Below are positions 33,311 to 41,562 of a stretch of 64,000 bases of DNA, piece after piece. Position 1 is the stretch's first letter, and the number at the start of each line of letters is the position of its first letter. The position numbers and the translations under genes were made by a program. This DNA is from Pseudomonas citri (GTDB taxonomy: Bacteria > Pseudomonadota > Gammaproteobacteria > Pseudomonadales > Pseudomonadaceae): contig NZ_JAODAB010000005.1 of assembly GCF_025336485.1 (NCBI RefSeq), positions 186,001-250,000 of the forward strand, given 5' to 3'. Under the pieces are notes generated by a model, which was given only the letters and a program-made list of their open reading frames with translations, did not search any database and was not told the origin of the DNA.

Positions 33311-34924
33311 TCAGGCTTTGAGGCCGAGAATATCCCGCGCCACCGCTTCGGCGATCCGGATTCCGTCCACGCCCGCCGACAGGATCCCGCCCGCGTAACC
33401 GGCGCCTTCGCCGGCCGGGAACAGGCCTTTCACGTTCAAGCTCTGCAGCGATTCGTCGCGGGTAATGCGCAGCGGCGACGAGGTGCGGGTTTCGATGCCG
33501 GTCAGCACGGCGTCGTGCAGCGAGTAGCCGCGAATCTGTTTCTCGAAGGCCGGCAAGGCTTCGCGGATGGCTTCGATGGCGAAGTCCGGCAGGGCCAGGG
33601 CCAGGTCGCCCAGCGAGACGCCCGGCTTGTAGGACGGTTCGACGCTGCCCAGTGCCGTCGACGGCTTGCCGGCGATGAAATCACCCACCAGTTGCGCGGG
33701 AGCCTCGTAGTTGCTGCCGCCGAGCACGAAGGCGTGGGATTCCAGGCGTTCCTGCAATTCGATCCCGGCCAGCGGACCGCCCGGGTAGTCGACTTCCGGG
33801 GTGATGCCGACAACGATGCCGGAGTTGGCGTTGCGCTCGTTGCGTGAATACTGGCTCATGCCATTGGTCACGACGCGGTTCGGCTCGGACGTCGCCGCCA
33901 CCACGGTGCCGCCCGGGCACATGCAGAAGCTGTACACCGAGCGACCGTTCTTGGCGTGGTGCACCAGTTTGTAGTCGGCGGCACCGAGTTTCGGGTGGCC
34001 GGCGTACTTGCCCAGGCGCGCGCTGTCGATCAGCGATTGTGGGTGTTCGATACGGAACCCCACCGAGAACGGCTTGGCTTCCATATACACGCCACGACCG
34101 TGGAGCATGCGGAACGTGTCCCGGGCGCTGTGGCCGAGGGCCAGGATCACATGCCGGGAATGAATCCGTTCGCCGCTGGCCAGTTCGACGCCGACCAGTT
34201 GGCCGTCCTCGATCAACACGTCGGTAACCCGTTGCTGGAAGCGTACTTCACCGCCCAGGGCGCGAATCTGCTCACGCATGTTTTCCACCACGCCGGTCAG
34301 ACGGAACGTACCGATGTGCGGCTTGCTGACGTAGAGGATTTCTTCCGGCGCCCCGGCCTTGACGAATTCGTGCAGGACCTTGCGGCCGAGGAACTTCGGA
34401 TCCTTGATCTGGCTGTAGAGCTTGCCGTCGGAGAACGTCCCCGCGCCACCCTCGCCGAATTGCACGTTGGACTCGGGATTGAGCACGCTTTTGCGCCACA
34501 GGCCCCAGGTGTCCTTGGTGCGCTGGCGCACCTCGGGACCGCGTTCGAGGATGATCGGCTTGAAGCCCATCTGTGCCAGCAACATCGCGGCGAAGATCCC
34601 GCACGGGCCGAAACCGACCACGATCGGCCGCTCGCTCAGGTCCGCCGGTGCCTGGCCGACCATCTTGTAGCTGACATCTGGCGCTTCGTTGACGTTACGG
34701 TCATCGGCGAACTTGCGCAGCACGCTGGCTTCATCGCGCACCGTCAGGTCGATGGTGTAGATGAAGCACAGTTCGGAGGATTTCTTGCGCGCGTCGTAGC
34801 TGCGCTTGAACAAGGTGAAGTCGAGCAGGTCATCGCTGGCGATGCCCAGGCGTTGCACGATGGCTGCACGCAGGTCTTCTTCGGGATGGTCGAGCGGCAA
34901 CTTGAGTTCGGTGATTCGTAACAT
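33311..34924 (-). CDS. FAD-dependent dehydrogenase (COG2509 type)
   Basis: 537 residues. A ferredoxin-like N-terminal part (residues 1-95) precedes the FAD-binding Rossmann motif VVGFGPCGIFAAMLLAQMG and the family signature NVQFGEGGAGTFSDGKL. The C-terminal FAD closure is GLFPAGEGAGYAGGILSAG. These are cytoplasmic uncharacterised NAD(P)/FAD oxidoreductases; no substrate is known. Monocistronic. Confidence 0.88.
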   Translation of the reverse strand: MLRITELKLPLDHPEEDLRAAIVQRLGIASDDLLDFTLFKRSYDARKKSSELCFIYTIDLTVRDEASVLRKFADDRNVNEAPDVSYKMVGQAPADLSERPIVVGFGPCGIFAAMLLAQMGFKPIILERGPEVRQRTKDTWGLWRKSVLNPESNVQFGEGGAGTFSDGKLYSQIKDPKFLGRKVLHEFVKAGAPEEILYVSKPHIGTFRLTGVVENMREQIRALGGEVRFQQRVTDVLIEDGQLVGVELASGERIHSRHVILALGHSARDTFRMLHGRGVYMEAKPFSVGFRIEHPQSLIDSARLGKYAGHPKLGAADYKLVHHAKNGRSVYSFCMCPGGTVVAATSEPNRVVTNGMSQYSRNERNANSGIVVGITPEVDYPGGPLAGIELQERLESHAFVLGGSNYEAPAQLVGDFIAGKPSTALGSVEPSYKPGVSLGDLALALPDFAIEAIREALPAFEKQIRGYSLHDAVLTGIETRTSSPLRITRDESLQSLNVKGLFPAGEGAGYAGGILSAGVDGIRIAEAVARDILGLKA

Positions 34925-35033
34925 GACGGGGTCCGGTTCGCGGGGCGCACAACTGCGCCAGGGCGTTTTTCAAACCGGCGATTATAAGCCGCAATCGGCG
35001 ATCCCCGTGAGGTTTAAACGGTTGTCCGTCGCC

Positions 35034-35711
35034 TCAATCGTTGCGTGCACCGCCGAAGTAGGCGCAACCGCGCTGAACCTGACCGTTGACCCGCAGCTCG
35101 GCGCTCATGTGCTGCACGCTGCCGCTGACGCTGTCGACGCAACGCTGGGGCGCGACCCAGAGGTCGACCTTCTGGCCGTTGGCCTCGGTGCTAAGGCTGA
35201 GGCGACCGTCGCCCAGTTGCTCTTCAAGATAAGGCACAGCCAGTGGCGGTTGGCCCTCGCGTTCCAGCACCAGCCCCTTGCCGCTGGCCTTGAGGCTCCA
35301 TTCCGGGCCATGGCCGGTGGCGCGCAGCACCAACAACCTGAAATTCGGGTCGTCGCAAGCGGTGCCCGAGCGCTCCAGGCGATACAACTGCTCCAGGTCC
35401 AACTGGCTGTCGGTACCGGCGGCTGCGCTGGAGACGATGCGCCCGCGCACATCGGCAAACAGCTTGCCCTGGTCATTGGCGAGACTGGCCGCTTGCTGCA
35501 GCACGCTGGTGTTACCGCTGTCATTGACGATGTAGCGGCGCTGTTCCTGGCAGGGCTGGAAAACCAGTTTGCCATCGGCCGCGGTGAGTTCGCCTTGCAT
35601 GCGCGTCTGGCCGGCGTGGGAGGCACTCTGGCGGGGGCCATCGAGCAACTGGCAGCCGGCAAACAGCGGCAGAAGGGCAACGAACAGCAGGGAACGGGCG
35701 GCACGCATCAT
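35034..35711 (-). CDS. COG3650-type lipoprotein
   Basis: 225 residues with a lipobox FAGC (Cys20 or near). The body has the family segments LVFQPCQEQRRYIV, LEREGQPPLAVPY and the C-terminal RGCAYFGGA, with several conserved Cys that may pair. Similar proteins are annotated as uncharacterised membrane or HslJ-like heat-shock lipoproteins. Probably in the envelope. Function unknown. Confidence 0.78.
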   Translation of the reverse strand: MMRAARSLLFVALLPLFAGCQLLDGPRQSASHAGQTRMQGELTAADGKLVFQPCQEQRRYIVNDSGNTSVLQQAASLANDQGKLFADVRGRIVSSAAAGTDSQLDLEQLYRLERSGTACDDPNFRLLVLRATGHGPEWSLKASGKGLVLEREGQPPLAVPYLEEQLGDGRLSLSTEANGQKVDLWVAPQRCVDSVSGSVQHMSAELRVNGQVQRGCAYFGGARND

Positions 35712-35769
35712 TGGGTCTCCAGATAAGTGCCGCCACGTTACTCAGACTGATCCTGCGCCACAAGGGCTG

Positions 35770-36369
35770 TCAGCCCACATGAAAGGTCTGACCGGTCTGT
35801 AGGCCTTCGACACTTTTGGCGTAGGCCAATGCCACATCCGCTGCGGGAACAGGTTTGTAGCCGCGGAAGTAAGGTGCGTATTTGTCCATGGCTTCCAGCA
35901 ACACGTTGGGGCTGACCGAGTTGACCCGCATCCCGCGCGGCAACTCGATTGCAGCGGCGCGCACGAAACTGTCCAGGGCACCGTTGACCAAAGCGGCCGA
36001 TGCGCCGTTCTTGATCGGATCATGACTGAGCACGCCCGTGGTCAAGGTGAAGGAAGCGCCGTCGTTGGCGTATTCGCGGCCGATCAACAGCAGGTTGACC
36101 TGGCCCATCAATTTGTCCTTCAGGCCCAGGGCGAAGCTGTCCGCGGTCATGTCAGCCAGGGGGGCAAAGGTGACATTGCCGGCTGCGCAAACCAGTGCAT
36201 CGAAACGCCCGGTCTTTTCGAACAGGGCACGGATTGACGCGCTGTCGCTGATATCGACCTGCAGTTCACCGCTGTGACGGCCGATGCGAACGATCTCGTG
36301 GCGCGGCGACAACTCGTTATCGATGGCCGAACCGATGGTGCCGTTGGCGCCGATCAACAGGATTTTCAT
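35770..36369 (-). CDS. Atypical short-chain dehydrogenase lacking the catalytic Tyr
   Basis: 199 residues with the nucleotide-binding motif GANGTIGSAI at the start and the NAG-like CAAGNVTF strand. The catalytic Tyr-x-x-x-Lys of classical SDRs is missing: after the Ser/Thr position (TLTTGVLSHDPIKNG) the sequence runs AALVNGALDSFVRAA. It may bind NAD(P) with altered chemistry. It is divergent from a LysR regulator that probably controls it. Confidence 0.85.
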   Translation of the reverse strand: MKILLIGANGTIGSAIDNELSPRHEIVRIGRHSGELQVDISDSASIRALFEKTGRFDALVCAAGNVTFAPLADMTADSFALGLKDKLMGQVNLLLIGREYANDGASFTLTTGVLSHDPIKNGASAALVNGALDSFVRAAAIELPRGMRVNSVSPNVLLEAMDKYAPYFRGYKPVPAADVALAYAKSVEGLQTGQTFHVG

Positions 36370-36449
36370 GGGGTGCTCCTTGAGTGGATTGAACGAGGTA
36401 TCAGTCTAGAGTGGTTTTTTTTCTTGATAAGCGCGCTAATGGGCAACCT

Positions 36450-36470
36450 TTGGTTTTCAATTGGAAACAA
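36450..36470. promoter_or_regulatory. LysR-type operator (near-perfect dyad)
   Basis: GTTTTCAATTGGAAAC is a 16-base palindrome with one mismatched pair, in the 105-base gap between the divergent SDR and LysR genes and immediately before the LysR start. The position and shape fit autoregulation by the LysR protein. Confidence 0.6.
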
Positions 36471-36474
36471 TCCA

Positions 36475-37386
36475 ATGAGCGAAATGGATGACCTGGCGGC
36501 GTTCGCCGTGTTGATCGAGGCCGGCAGTTTCACGTTGGCGGCGCAGCAATTGGGGTGCAGTAAGGGGCAGTTGTCCAAGCGCATCAGCTTGCTGGAGCAA
36601 CGCTTTTGCGTGGTGTTGCTCCAGCGCACCACGCGGCGTTTGAGCCTCACGGCGGCTGGGGCGGCTTTGTTGCCCCAGGCCCAGGCGCTGCTGACCCAGG
36701 TGGAAAGGGCGCGTCAGGCCTTGGCCCGTTTGAAGGATGACATTTGCGGGCCGGTACGGATGACCGTTCCGGTTTCGTTGGGGGAAACCTTCTTTGAAGG
36801 GTTATTGACGGAGTTTGCTCGCGTTTACCCCGACGTGCAGATCGAGCTGGAACTCAACAATGGCTATCGCGACCTGTCCCGCGATGGCTTCGACTTGGCG
36901 ATTCGCTCCGACGCCGCCCTCGATGAGCGGCTGGTGGCCCGTCCACTGCTGGCCTGGTACGAAATGACCTGCGCCAGCCCGGCTTACCTTGAACAGTATG
37001 GCGAGCCTGAAAGTCCTCAGGCCCTGGCGGAGCATCGTTGCCTGCTCAACAGCCATTACAGCGGTCGGGAGGAGTGGCTGTATCACCAGCGCCATGAACT
37101 GTTGCGCGTCCGCGTCTCGGGGCCGTTCGCCAGCAACCATTACAGCCTGTTGAAGAAAGCCGCCCTGGCCGGCGCCGGAATCGCCCGGTTGCCGTCATAC
37201 CTGCTCAACGAGGAATTGGCCGACGGGCGCTTGCGCTGGTTGCTGCGGGATTTTCAGACCCGTCGCATGCCAATGTATCTGGTGCATCCGTATCAGGGTG
37301 GCTTGCCGAAACGGACCCAGGTGCTGGCCGACTATTTGATCGACTGGTTCAAGCGCAGTGGCGAGGCGCTGGATCGGCTTCATTGA
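36475..37386 (+). CDS. LysR-family transcriptional regulator
   Basis: 303 residues from ATG 36475. The winged helix-turn-helix is at residues 1-60 (FTLAAQQLGCSKGQLSKRIS), followed by the linker helix and a periplasmic-binding-like effector domain (GPVRMTVPVSLGETFFEGLL). It is of the CrgA/DsdC-like subgroup annotated for SDR regulation. It diverges from the SDR gene, with a dyad at its own start. A reading from 36274 would add 67 residues through the intergenic region and is rejected. Confidence 0.9.
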   Translation: MSEMDDLAAFAVLIEAGSFTLAAQQLGCSKGQLSKRISLLEQRFCVVLLQRTTRRLSLTAAGAALLPQAQALLTQVERARQALARLKDDICGPVRMTVPVSLGETFFEGLLTEFARVYPDVQIELELNNGYRDLSRDGFDLAIRSDAALDERLVARPLLAWYEMTCASPAYLEQYGEPESPQALAEHRCLLNSHYSGREEWLYHQRHELLRVRVSGPFASNHYSLLKKAALAGAGIARLPSYLLNEELADGRLRWLLRDFQTRRMPMYLVHPYQGGLPKRTQVLADYLIDWFKRSGEALDRLH

Positions 37387-37393
37387 TGCCAGC

Positions 37394-37870
37394 TCAGTGG
37401 GCGTAGCGCCTGGCGATCAGGTGATCGAGGGATAGCACCCCCGGCCCGCGAGCCGTCAGGTAGAGCAAGACCGCCGCCCAGGTGCCGTGGGTCGGGTAGG
37501 CATCCGGGTAGACGAACAGTTGAATGGTCAAGGTCATGCCCAGCAGGGCCAGGGCTGAAAAGCGTGTCGCCAGGCCAAGCAGGATCAGGACCGGGAACAC
37601 GTGCTCGGCGGTGGCTGCCAAGTGCGCGGCCAGTTCCGGCGAGAGCAAGGGCAAGGCGTATTCGCTCTGGAACAGAGGAATGGTGGAATCCGCCAGATGC
37701 GGCAGGCCGATCTGGAACCTGCCGTCGAACAGGTCGATGGCCAGGCCTTCGATTTTGGTCTGGCCGGATTTCCAGAACACCGCCGCGATGGAAAATCGTG
37801 CGATGAAGGCGATGAGGCTGTGGGGAATTTTCTCCAGCCGTTGAATGAAAGCGGCAATCAGGGCGTTCAT
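37394..37870 (-). CDS. DoxX-family membrane protein of bufferin-type operon
   Basis: 158 residues, four hydrophobic helices, DoxX fold (FIARFSIAAVFWKSGQTKIEG; LGLATRFSALALLGM). Its start codon overlaps the stop of the DUF2063 gene (ATGA), so it is the last gene of the coupled operon. DoxX proteins accompany DUF2282/DUF692/DUF2063 genes in gigABCD/bufferin clusters, where this gene is the fourth (gigD). Its role is unclear; redox or membrane support of the exported peptide is a guess. Confidence 0.85.
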   Translation of the reverse strand: MNALIAAFIQRLEKIPHSLIAFIARFSIAAVFWKSGQTKIEGLAIDLFDGRFQIGLPHLADSTIPLFQSEYALPLLSPELAAHLAATAEHVFPVLILLGLATRFSALALLGMTLTIQLFVYPDAYPTHGTWAAVLLYLTARGPGVLSLDHLIARRYAH

Positions 37871-38625
37871 GGGCACACCTGTTCAGGTAAGAGTTGGGTG
37901 ATGGCCTGGTAGCGGATCAGCCCCGCCAGGGTGTGTTCCAGGTCGACCTCGGGTGAGGCTTCAATGGCCGCAGTCAGGGACAACCCCTCTTGCAGGCAGG
38001 AGATGAACCCATAGGCAGCGTCGCTGATTGCCAAGACCTCGACGTCGAGACCGTTGCGCAGCACTAGGGCGTTCTGCTCGGGAAACGTGTCGAACGGCAC
38101 GGGCGTCTGTTGTTGATGGGCGGCCCAGATCGTCACCACGGCGAAGGGGGATCGCAGCAGGCGCAGGGACGGGTGAAGGCCGATCCTAAGGTGCTCTGCA
38201 AGCATGGGGGACGACAACACTTCAACGATCCGTTCGCCCGCCATGGGCTCAGCGTCGGCAGCGTGCCAGGCTTGCATTTGCAGCCGTTCCAGGCGGGCGA
38301 CATCCGCTAGGTAAGGCACACTGGCGGCGGGCTCGAAACCTTCGATGAACCCGGCGAAGTCGCCCCCGTAGTCGCTCATCACCGGGCTTCGCGGCGCACT
38401 CGACTGGACGTAGACCCCAGCCATGGCCCGGAAAAATGCCTCGCCCACCAGTTGCGCCACTACCGGGTAGTTGTCGGCCAGGGCGTTGATCAATGAGCTG
38501 AGCACGTTGTTGCGGTACACCGCGAAGCGGCCTAGCGGGTCGGCGCCATTCGTGCAGACCAGGCCGGGTGGGCATGCCTTGCGCGGGTCGAGCAGGGCGG
38601 CGGCGAATTCGCTTTGGCGGCTCAT
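37867..38625 (-). CDS. bufC: DUF2063 MNIO partner protein (BufC/GigC type)
   Basis: 252 residues. The N-terminal DUF2063 domain (residues 5-100) shows [20 protein letters not shown] and [20 protein letters not shown]. The C-terminal part (to [20 protein letters not shown]) is the family's second domain. In described systems this protein is the recognition partner that brings the precursor peptide to the DUF692 enzyme. It overlaps bufB by four bases and the DoxX gene by four bases, so all three are translationally coupled. Confidence 0.88.
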   Translation of the reverse strand: MSRQSEFAAALLDPRKACPPGLVCTNGADPLGRFAVYRNNVLSSLINALADNYPVVAQLVGEAFFRAMAGVYVQSSAPRSPVMSDYGGDFAGFIEGFEPAASVPYLADVARLERLQMQAWHAADAEPMAGERIVEVLSSPMLAEHLRIGLHPSLRLLRSPFAVVTIWAAHQQQTPVPFDTFPEQNALVLRNGLDVEVLAISDAAYGFISCLQEGLSLTAAIEASPEVDLEHTLAGLIRYQAITQLLPEQVCP

Positions 38626-39491
38626 GACCGGGCTCCAGCGTTGTTCAAGAGTCGATCGGCCTGACGCGCTTCGGCCAGCAACACCGCCAAGGCCGGGATG
38701 TGGTTGTCTCGCTCGATCAAGGTGGCCACCGGCCCGGTCCGTTCCAGTGCCTTGAGGTAGAGCTGCCAGACTTCGTGGTCGATGGGCGCGCCGTGATCGT
38801 CGATCAGCAGGCGCTCGCCCAGGCTGTCGGTGTCTTCGGCGAAGCCGGCCAGGTGGATTTCACCGGTGGCCTGCAAGGGCAGGGCGTCGAGGTAGGCCAG
38901 TGGATCGCGGCTGTGGTTGATGCACGAAACGTAAACGTTGTTCACATCCAGTAGCAGGCCGCAACCGGTACGGCGAACAACCTCGCCAATGAACTGAGGT
39001 TCATCGAGGGTCGAGGCTTCGAACGCCAGGTAGGTCGCCGGGTTTTCCAGCAGCAGTGTGCGTTTTAGTCGGGACTGCACCTGATCGACGTGTTCGCAGA
39101 CCCGCGCGAGCGTGGCCTCGTCGTAGGCCAGGGGCAGCAGGTCATTGAGGAACGCCGGGCCGTGGCTGGACCAGGCCAGGTGTTCGGAAAAAGACTGGGG
39201 CTGATAACGTTCGATCAGTACGGCCAGGCGCTGCAAATGCGCGACATCCAGCGGCCCCTCCCCACCGATCGACAGGCCGACGCCGTGCAGCGACAACGGA
39301 TACTGTTCGCGTATCTGCCCCAGGAAATGATGACGCGGCCCGCCGGCCACCATGTAGTTTTCCGCGTGCACTTCGAAGAAACCCAGGTCCGGTCGACTCT
39401 GGAGTACTTCACAGACATGCTCGCTCTTGAGCCCCAGGCCGGTCCTTGGCGGCAACCGGTTGTCTGTGGCGAGGCGGGGGAAATCCAACAT
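38622..39491 (-). CDS. bufB: DUF692 multinuclear non-heme iron oxidase (BufB/MbnB type)
   Basis: 289 residues from [20 protein letters not shown]; a reading from 39674 would run into bufA on the same strand and is rejected. A TIM-barrel enzyme of the MNIO family that uses two or three irons to modify Cys in a peptide. Metal-ligand candidates are visible: H42-A-E-N (VHAENYM), H69 (LHGVGLS), H104 (SEHLAW), E149-N150 (LLLENP), D182-V-N-N (LLLDVNNVY), H213 (EIHLAGF) and D231/D232-H (IDDHG). MbnB is the methanobactin enzyme of this family. Here the substrate would be the BufA peptide encoded 25 bases upstream. Confidence 0.92.
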   Translation of the reverse strand: MLDFPRLATDNRLPPRTGLGLKSEHVCEVLQSRPDLGFFEVHAENYMVAGGPRHHFLGQIREQYPLSLHGVGLSIGGEGPLDVAHLQRLAVLIERYQPQSFSEHLAWSSHGPAFLNDLLPLAYDEATLARVCEHVDQVQSRLKRTLLLENPATYLAFEASTLDEPQFIGEVVRRTGCGLLLDVNNVYVSCINHSRDPLAYLDALPLQATGEIHLAGFAEDTDSLGERLLIDDHGAPIDHEVWQLYLKALERTGPVATLIERDNHIPALAVLLAEARQADRLLNNAGARS

Positions 39492-39516
39492 GGCGGCGGG
39501 CCTCAGGCAGAGTCGA

Positions 39517-39822
39517 TCAGGACTTGGCTTTGAATGCTTCGAGCTGGCCGAAGCCGGTGGGCGAGGTCTTGCTTTCGGTGGTGAGGCAGGTGCCTTTCGG
39601 AACCAGTTTCCAGGCGTTGGGCTGGTGGTCCATTTTGGCGGTGCCGGCACAGGTGGTGCCAGCGCCTGCGGCACAGTTGTTCTGGCCTTTCATGGCGACA
39701 CCGAAGCATTTTTCCATGTTGTCGTCGGCGGCATGGGCGGTCGATACGGCCGCGATGCTCAGGGCGGAACCGAGGGCCATGACCAGGGCGGTGGCGGACA
39801 GGGTACGGGTTGCAGCACTCAT
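39517..39822 (-). CDS. bufA: DUF2282 bufferin-type precursor peptide (BufA)
   Basis: 101 residues. An N-terminal Sec signal peptide ends near THA/ADD (residue 31), then a 70-residue core with exactly four Cys (39, 50, 58, 79). The pattern [14 protein letters not shown], then C58 within GTTCAG, then WKLVPKGTC (C79), is that of DUF2282. In bufferins the MNIO enzyme modifies core Cys, and the exported product binds copper. The gene has a good ribosome site (CTGGAGAAACATC before ATG). It is first in an operon of four genes. Modification and copper binding are inferred from family knowledge. Confidence 0.9.
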   Translation of the reverse strand: MSAATRTLSATALVMALGSALSIAAVSTAHAADDNMEKCFGVAMKGQNNCAAGAGTTCAGTAKMDHQPNAWKLVPKGTCLTTESKTSPTGFGQLEAFKAKS

Positions 39823-39852
39823 GATGTTTCTCCAGTTCTTCTTGGGAAATGA

Positions 39853-39870
39853 ACCGGCGTTAGCGCCGGT
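39853..39870 (-). promoter_or_regulatory. Leader hairpin before bufA
   Basis: ACCGGCG-TTAG-CGCCGGT, a seven-bp stem 31 bases before the bufA start codon. It may fold in the mRNA leader. An ECF-like TGTAAC element lies further upstream (minus strand, near 39904-39899), but its partner -10 is not clear. Confidence 0.45.
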
Positions 39871-39965
39871 CTGCTGAACTAGAGAAGCGAGGTGGGGAAG
39901 TGTTACAGCGGGTCCTCGATTTTTTTTTGTTTACCCCCCAAACCCAATAAGGTGAGAGTTGATTG

Positions 39966-40052
39966 TGTGGGAGCAAAGCTTGCTCGCGAAACAGGCGCCC
40001 CGATTTCTGAAAGATCGCATTGCCTTCATCGCGGGCAAACCTTGCTCCCACA
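39966..40052. repeat. REPIN
   Basis: TGTGGGAGCAAAGCTTGCTC and its inverse GGGCAAACCTTGCTCCCACA, between the bufferin operon and livF. Confidence 0.85.
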
Positions 40053-40054
40053 AA

Positions 40055-40074
40055 AAACGGCCCGAAGGCCGTTT
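40055..40074 (-). terminator. Intrinsic terminator of the liv operon
   Basis: Minus-strand hairpin AACGGCC-TTCG-GGCCGTT followed by a T-run, 19 bases beyond the livF stop. Confidence 0.85.
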
Positions 40075-40092
40075 TCCGTGTAGCGCAATGAC

Positions 40093-40794
40093 TCAACCGC
40101 CCAGGTACGCCTCGCGCACCTTCGGGTCGGTCAGCAGAGCCTCACCGGTGCCTTGCATCACCACCCGACCGTTCTCCAGCACGTAGGCCCGGTCGGCGAT
40201 TTTCAGCGCCTGGTTGGCGTTCTGCTCCACCAGGAACACCGTCACGCCATCCTTGCGCAGTTGTTCGATGATGTCGAAGATCTGCTGGATGATGATCGGC
40301 GCCAGGCCCAGGGAGGGTTCATCCAGGAGCAACAGCTTGGGCTTGCTCATCAGCGCCCGGCCGATGGCGAGCATTTGCTGTTCGCCGCCGGACATGGTGC
40401 CGCCGCGCTGGGTGAAACGCTCTTTCAGGCGTGGGAAAAGGTGCAGTACCTTGTCCATCTGGTCCTGATAGTCGCCCTTGTCGGTGAAGAAGCCGCCCAT
40501 GGCGAGGTTTTCTTCCACGGTCAGTCGGGCAAACACCCGACGGCCTTCCGGCACTACGGCGATGCTCTTGCGCATGATCCGCGACGAGTCCTGGCCCACC
40601 AGTTCCTCACCCATGTAGCGGATGCTGCCGCTGTGGGCCCGGGGCGAACCGCAGAGCGTCATCAGCAGGGTGGATTTACCGGCACCGTTGGCACCGATCA
40701 GCGTCACGATCTCGCCCTGGCGGACTTCGACGTTGACGCTGTGCAGGGCCTGGATCTTGCCGTAGAAGGTGGAAACGTTTTCGAACTGCAGCAT
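40093..40794 (-). CDS. livF: Branched-chain amino-acid ABC transporter ATPase LivF
   Basis: 233 residues. Walker A GANGAGKST, signature SGGEQQM and Walker B LLLLDEPSLGLAP, the LivF type. It is the second ATPase of the LIV-I/Bra importer for Leu, Ile and Val and the last gene of livHMGF, starting next to livG. Confidence 0.96.
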   Translation of the reverse strand: MLQFENVSTFYGKIQALHSVNVEVRQGEIVTLIGANGAGKSTLLMTLCGSPRAHSGSIRYMGEELVGQDSSRIMRKSIAVVPEGRRVFARLTVEENLAMGGFFTDKGDYQDQMDKVLHLFPRLKERFTQRGGTMSGGEQQMLAIGRALMSKPKLLLLDEPSLGLAPIIIQQIFDIIEQLRKDGVTVFLVEQNANQALKIADRAYVLENGRVVMQGTGEALLTDPKVREAYLGG

Positions 40795-41562
40795 TTACGC
40801 TTCCCCCAGGTAGGCTTTGATCACTTCAGGATTGTCACGGATCTGTTCCGGCGAGCCGTCGGCCAGGGGCGTGCCCTGGTTGATCACGACGATGTGGTCG
40901 GAAATGCTCATGACCAGCTTCATGTCGTGTTCGATCAGCAGCACGGTGACGTTGTGCTCCTCGCGCAGCACGCTGATCAACGCCTTCAGGTCTTCGGTTT
41001 CCCTCGGGTTCAGGCCGGCGGCCGGCTCGTCGAGCATGAGGATTCGCGGGCGGGTCATCATGCAGCGGGCGATTTCCAGGCGCCGTTGCTGGCCGTAGGC
41101 CAAGGTTCCGGCGGGGCGGTTGGCGAACGCCTTGAGGTTGACCTTCTCCAGCCAGTACTCGGCGTACTCCATCGCCTCGCGTTCGCTCTTGCGGAACGAC
41201 GGCGTCTTGAACAGGCCGGCAAAGAAGTTGGTGTTGAGGTGACGATGCTGGGCGATCAACAGGTTCTCGATCGCCGTCATGTCCTTGAACAACCGCACGT
41301 TCTGGAAGGTGCGCACCACGCCCTTGAGGGCGATCTTGTGACCCGGCAGGCCTTGGATCGGCTCGCCGTCCAGCAGGATGCTGCCGCCGGTGGGCTGGTA
41401 GAAGCCGGTCAGGCAGTTGAACACGGTGGTCTTGCCCGCGCCGTTCGGCCCGATCAAGGCCACCACTTGTTTCTCTTTTACCGTCAGGGCGACGCCGTTG
41501 ACGGCCAGCAAACCGCCGAAGCGCATGCTCAGGTTTTCGACTTTGAGGATCTCGCGGCTCAT
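40795..41562 (-). CDS. livG: Branched-chain amino-acid ABC transporter ATPase LivG
   Basis: 255 residues with [18 protein letters not shown] (Walker A), the family signature [14 protein letters not shown] and [16 protein letters not shown] (Walker B). It pairs with LivF. Its start overlaps the livM stop by four bases. Confidence 0.96.
   Translation of the reverse strand: MSREILKVENLSMRFGGLLAVNGVALTVKEKQVVALIGPNGAGKTTVFNCLTGFYQPTGGSILLDGEPIQGLPGHKIALKGVVRTFQNVRLFKDMTAIENLLIAQHRHLNTNFFAGLFKTPSFRKSEREAMEYAEYWLEKVNLKAFANRPAGTLAYGQQRRLEIARCMMTRPRILMLDEPAAGLNPRETEDLKALISVLREEHNVTVLLIEHDMKLVMSISDHIVVINQGTPLADGSPEQIRDNPEVIKAYLGEA

Noticed and set aside
36274..36474. N-terminal extension of the LysR regulator from 36274
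   Set aside because: It covers the promoter region and the dyad, has no ribosome site and adds residues before the normal HTH start.
37394..39822. Methanobactin biosynthesis
   Set aside because: The MNIO enzyme is shared, but the precursor is a 101-residue signal-peptide protein of the DUF2282 type, and mbnC-, transporter- and receptor-like methanobactin genes are absent.
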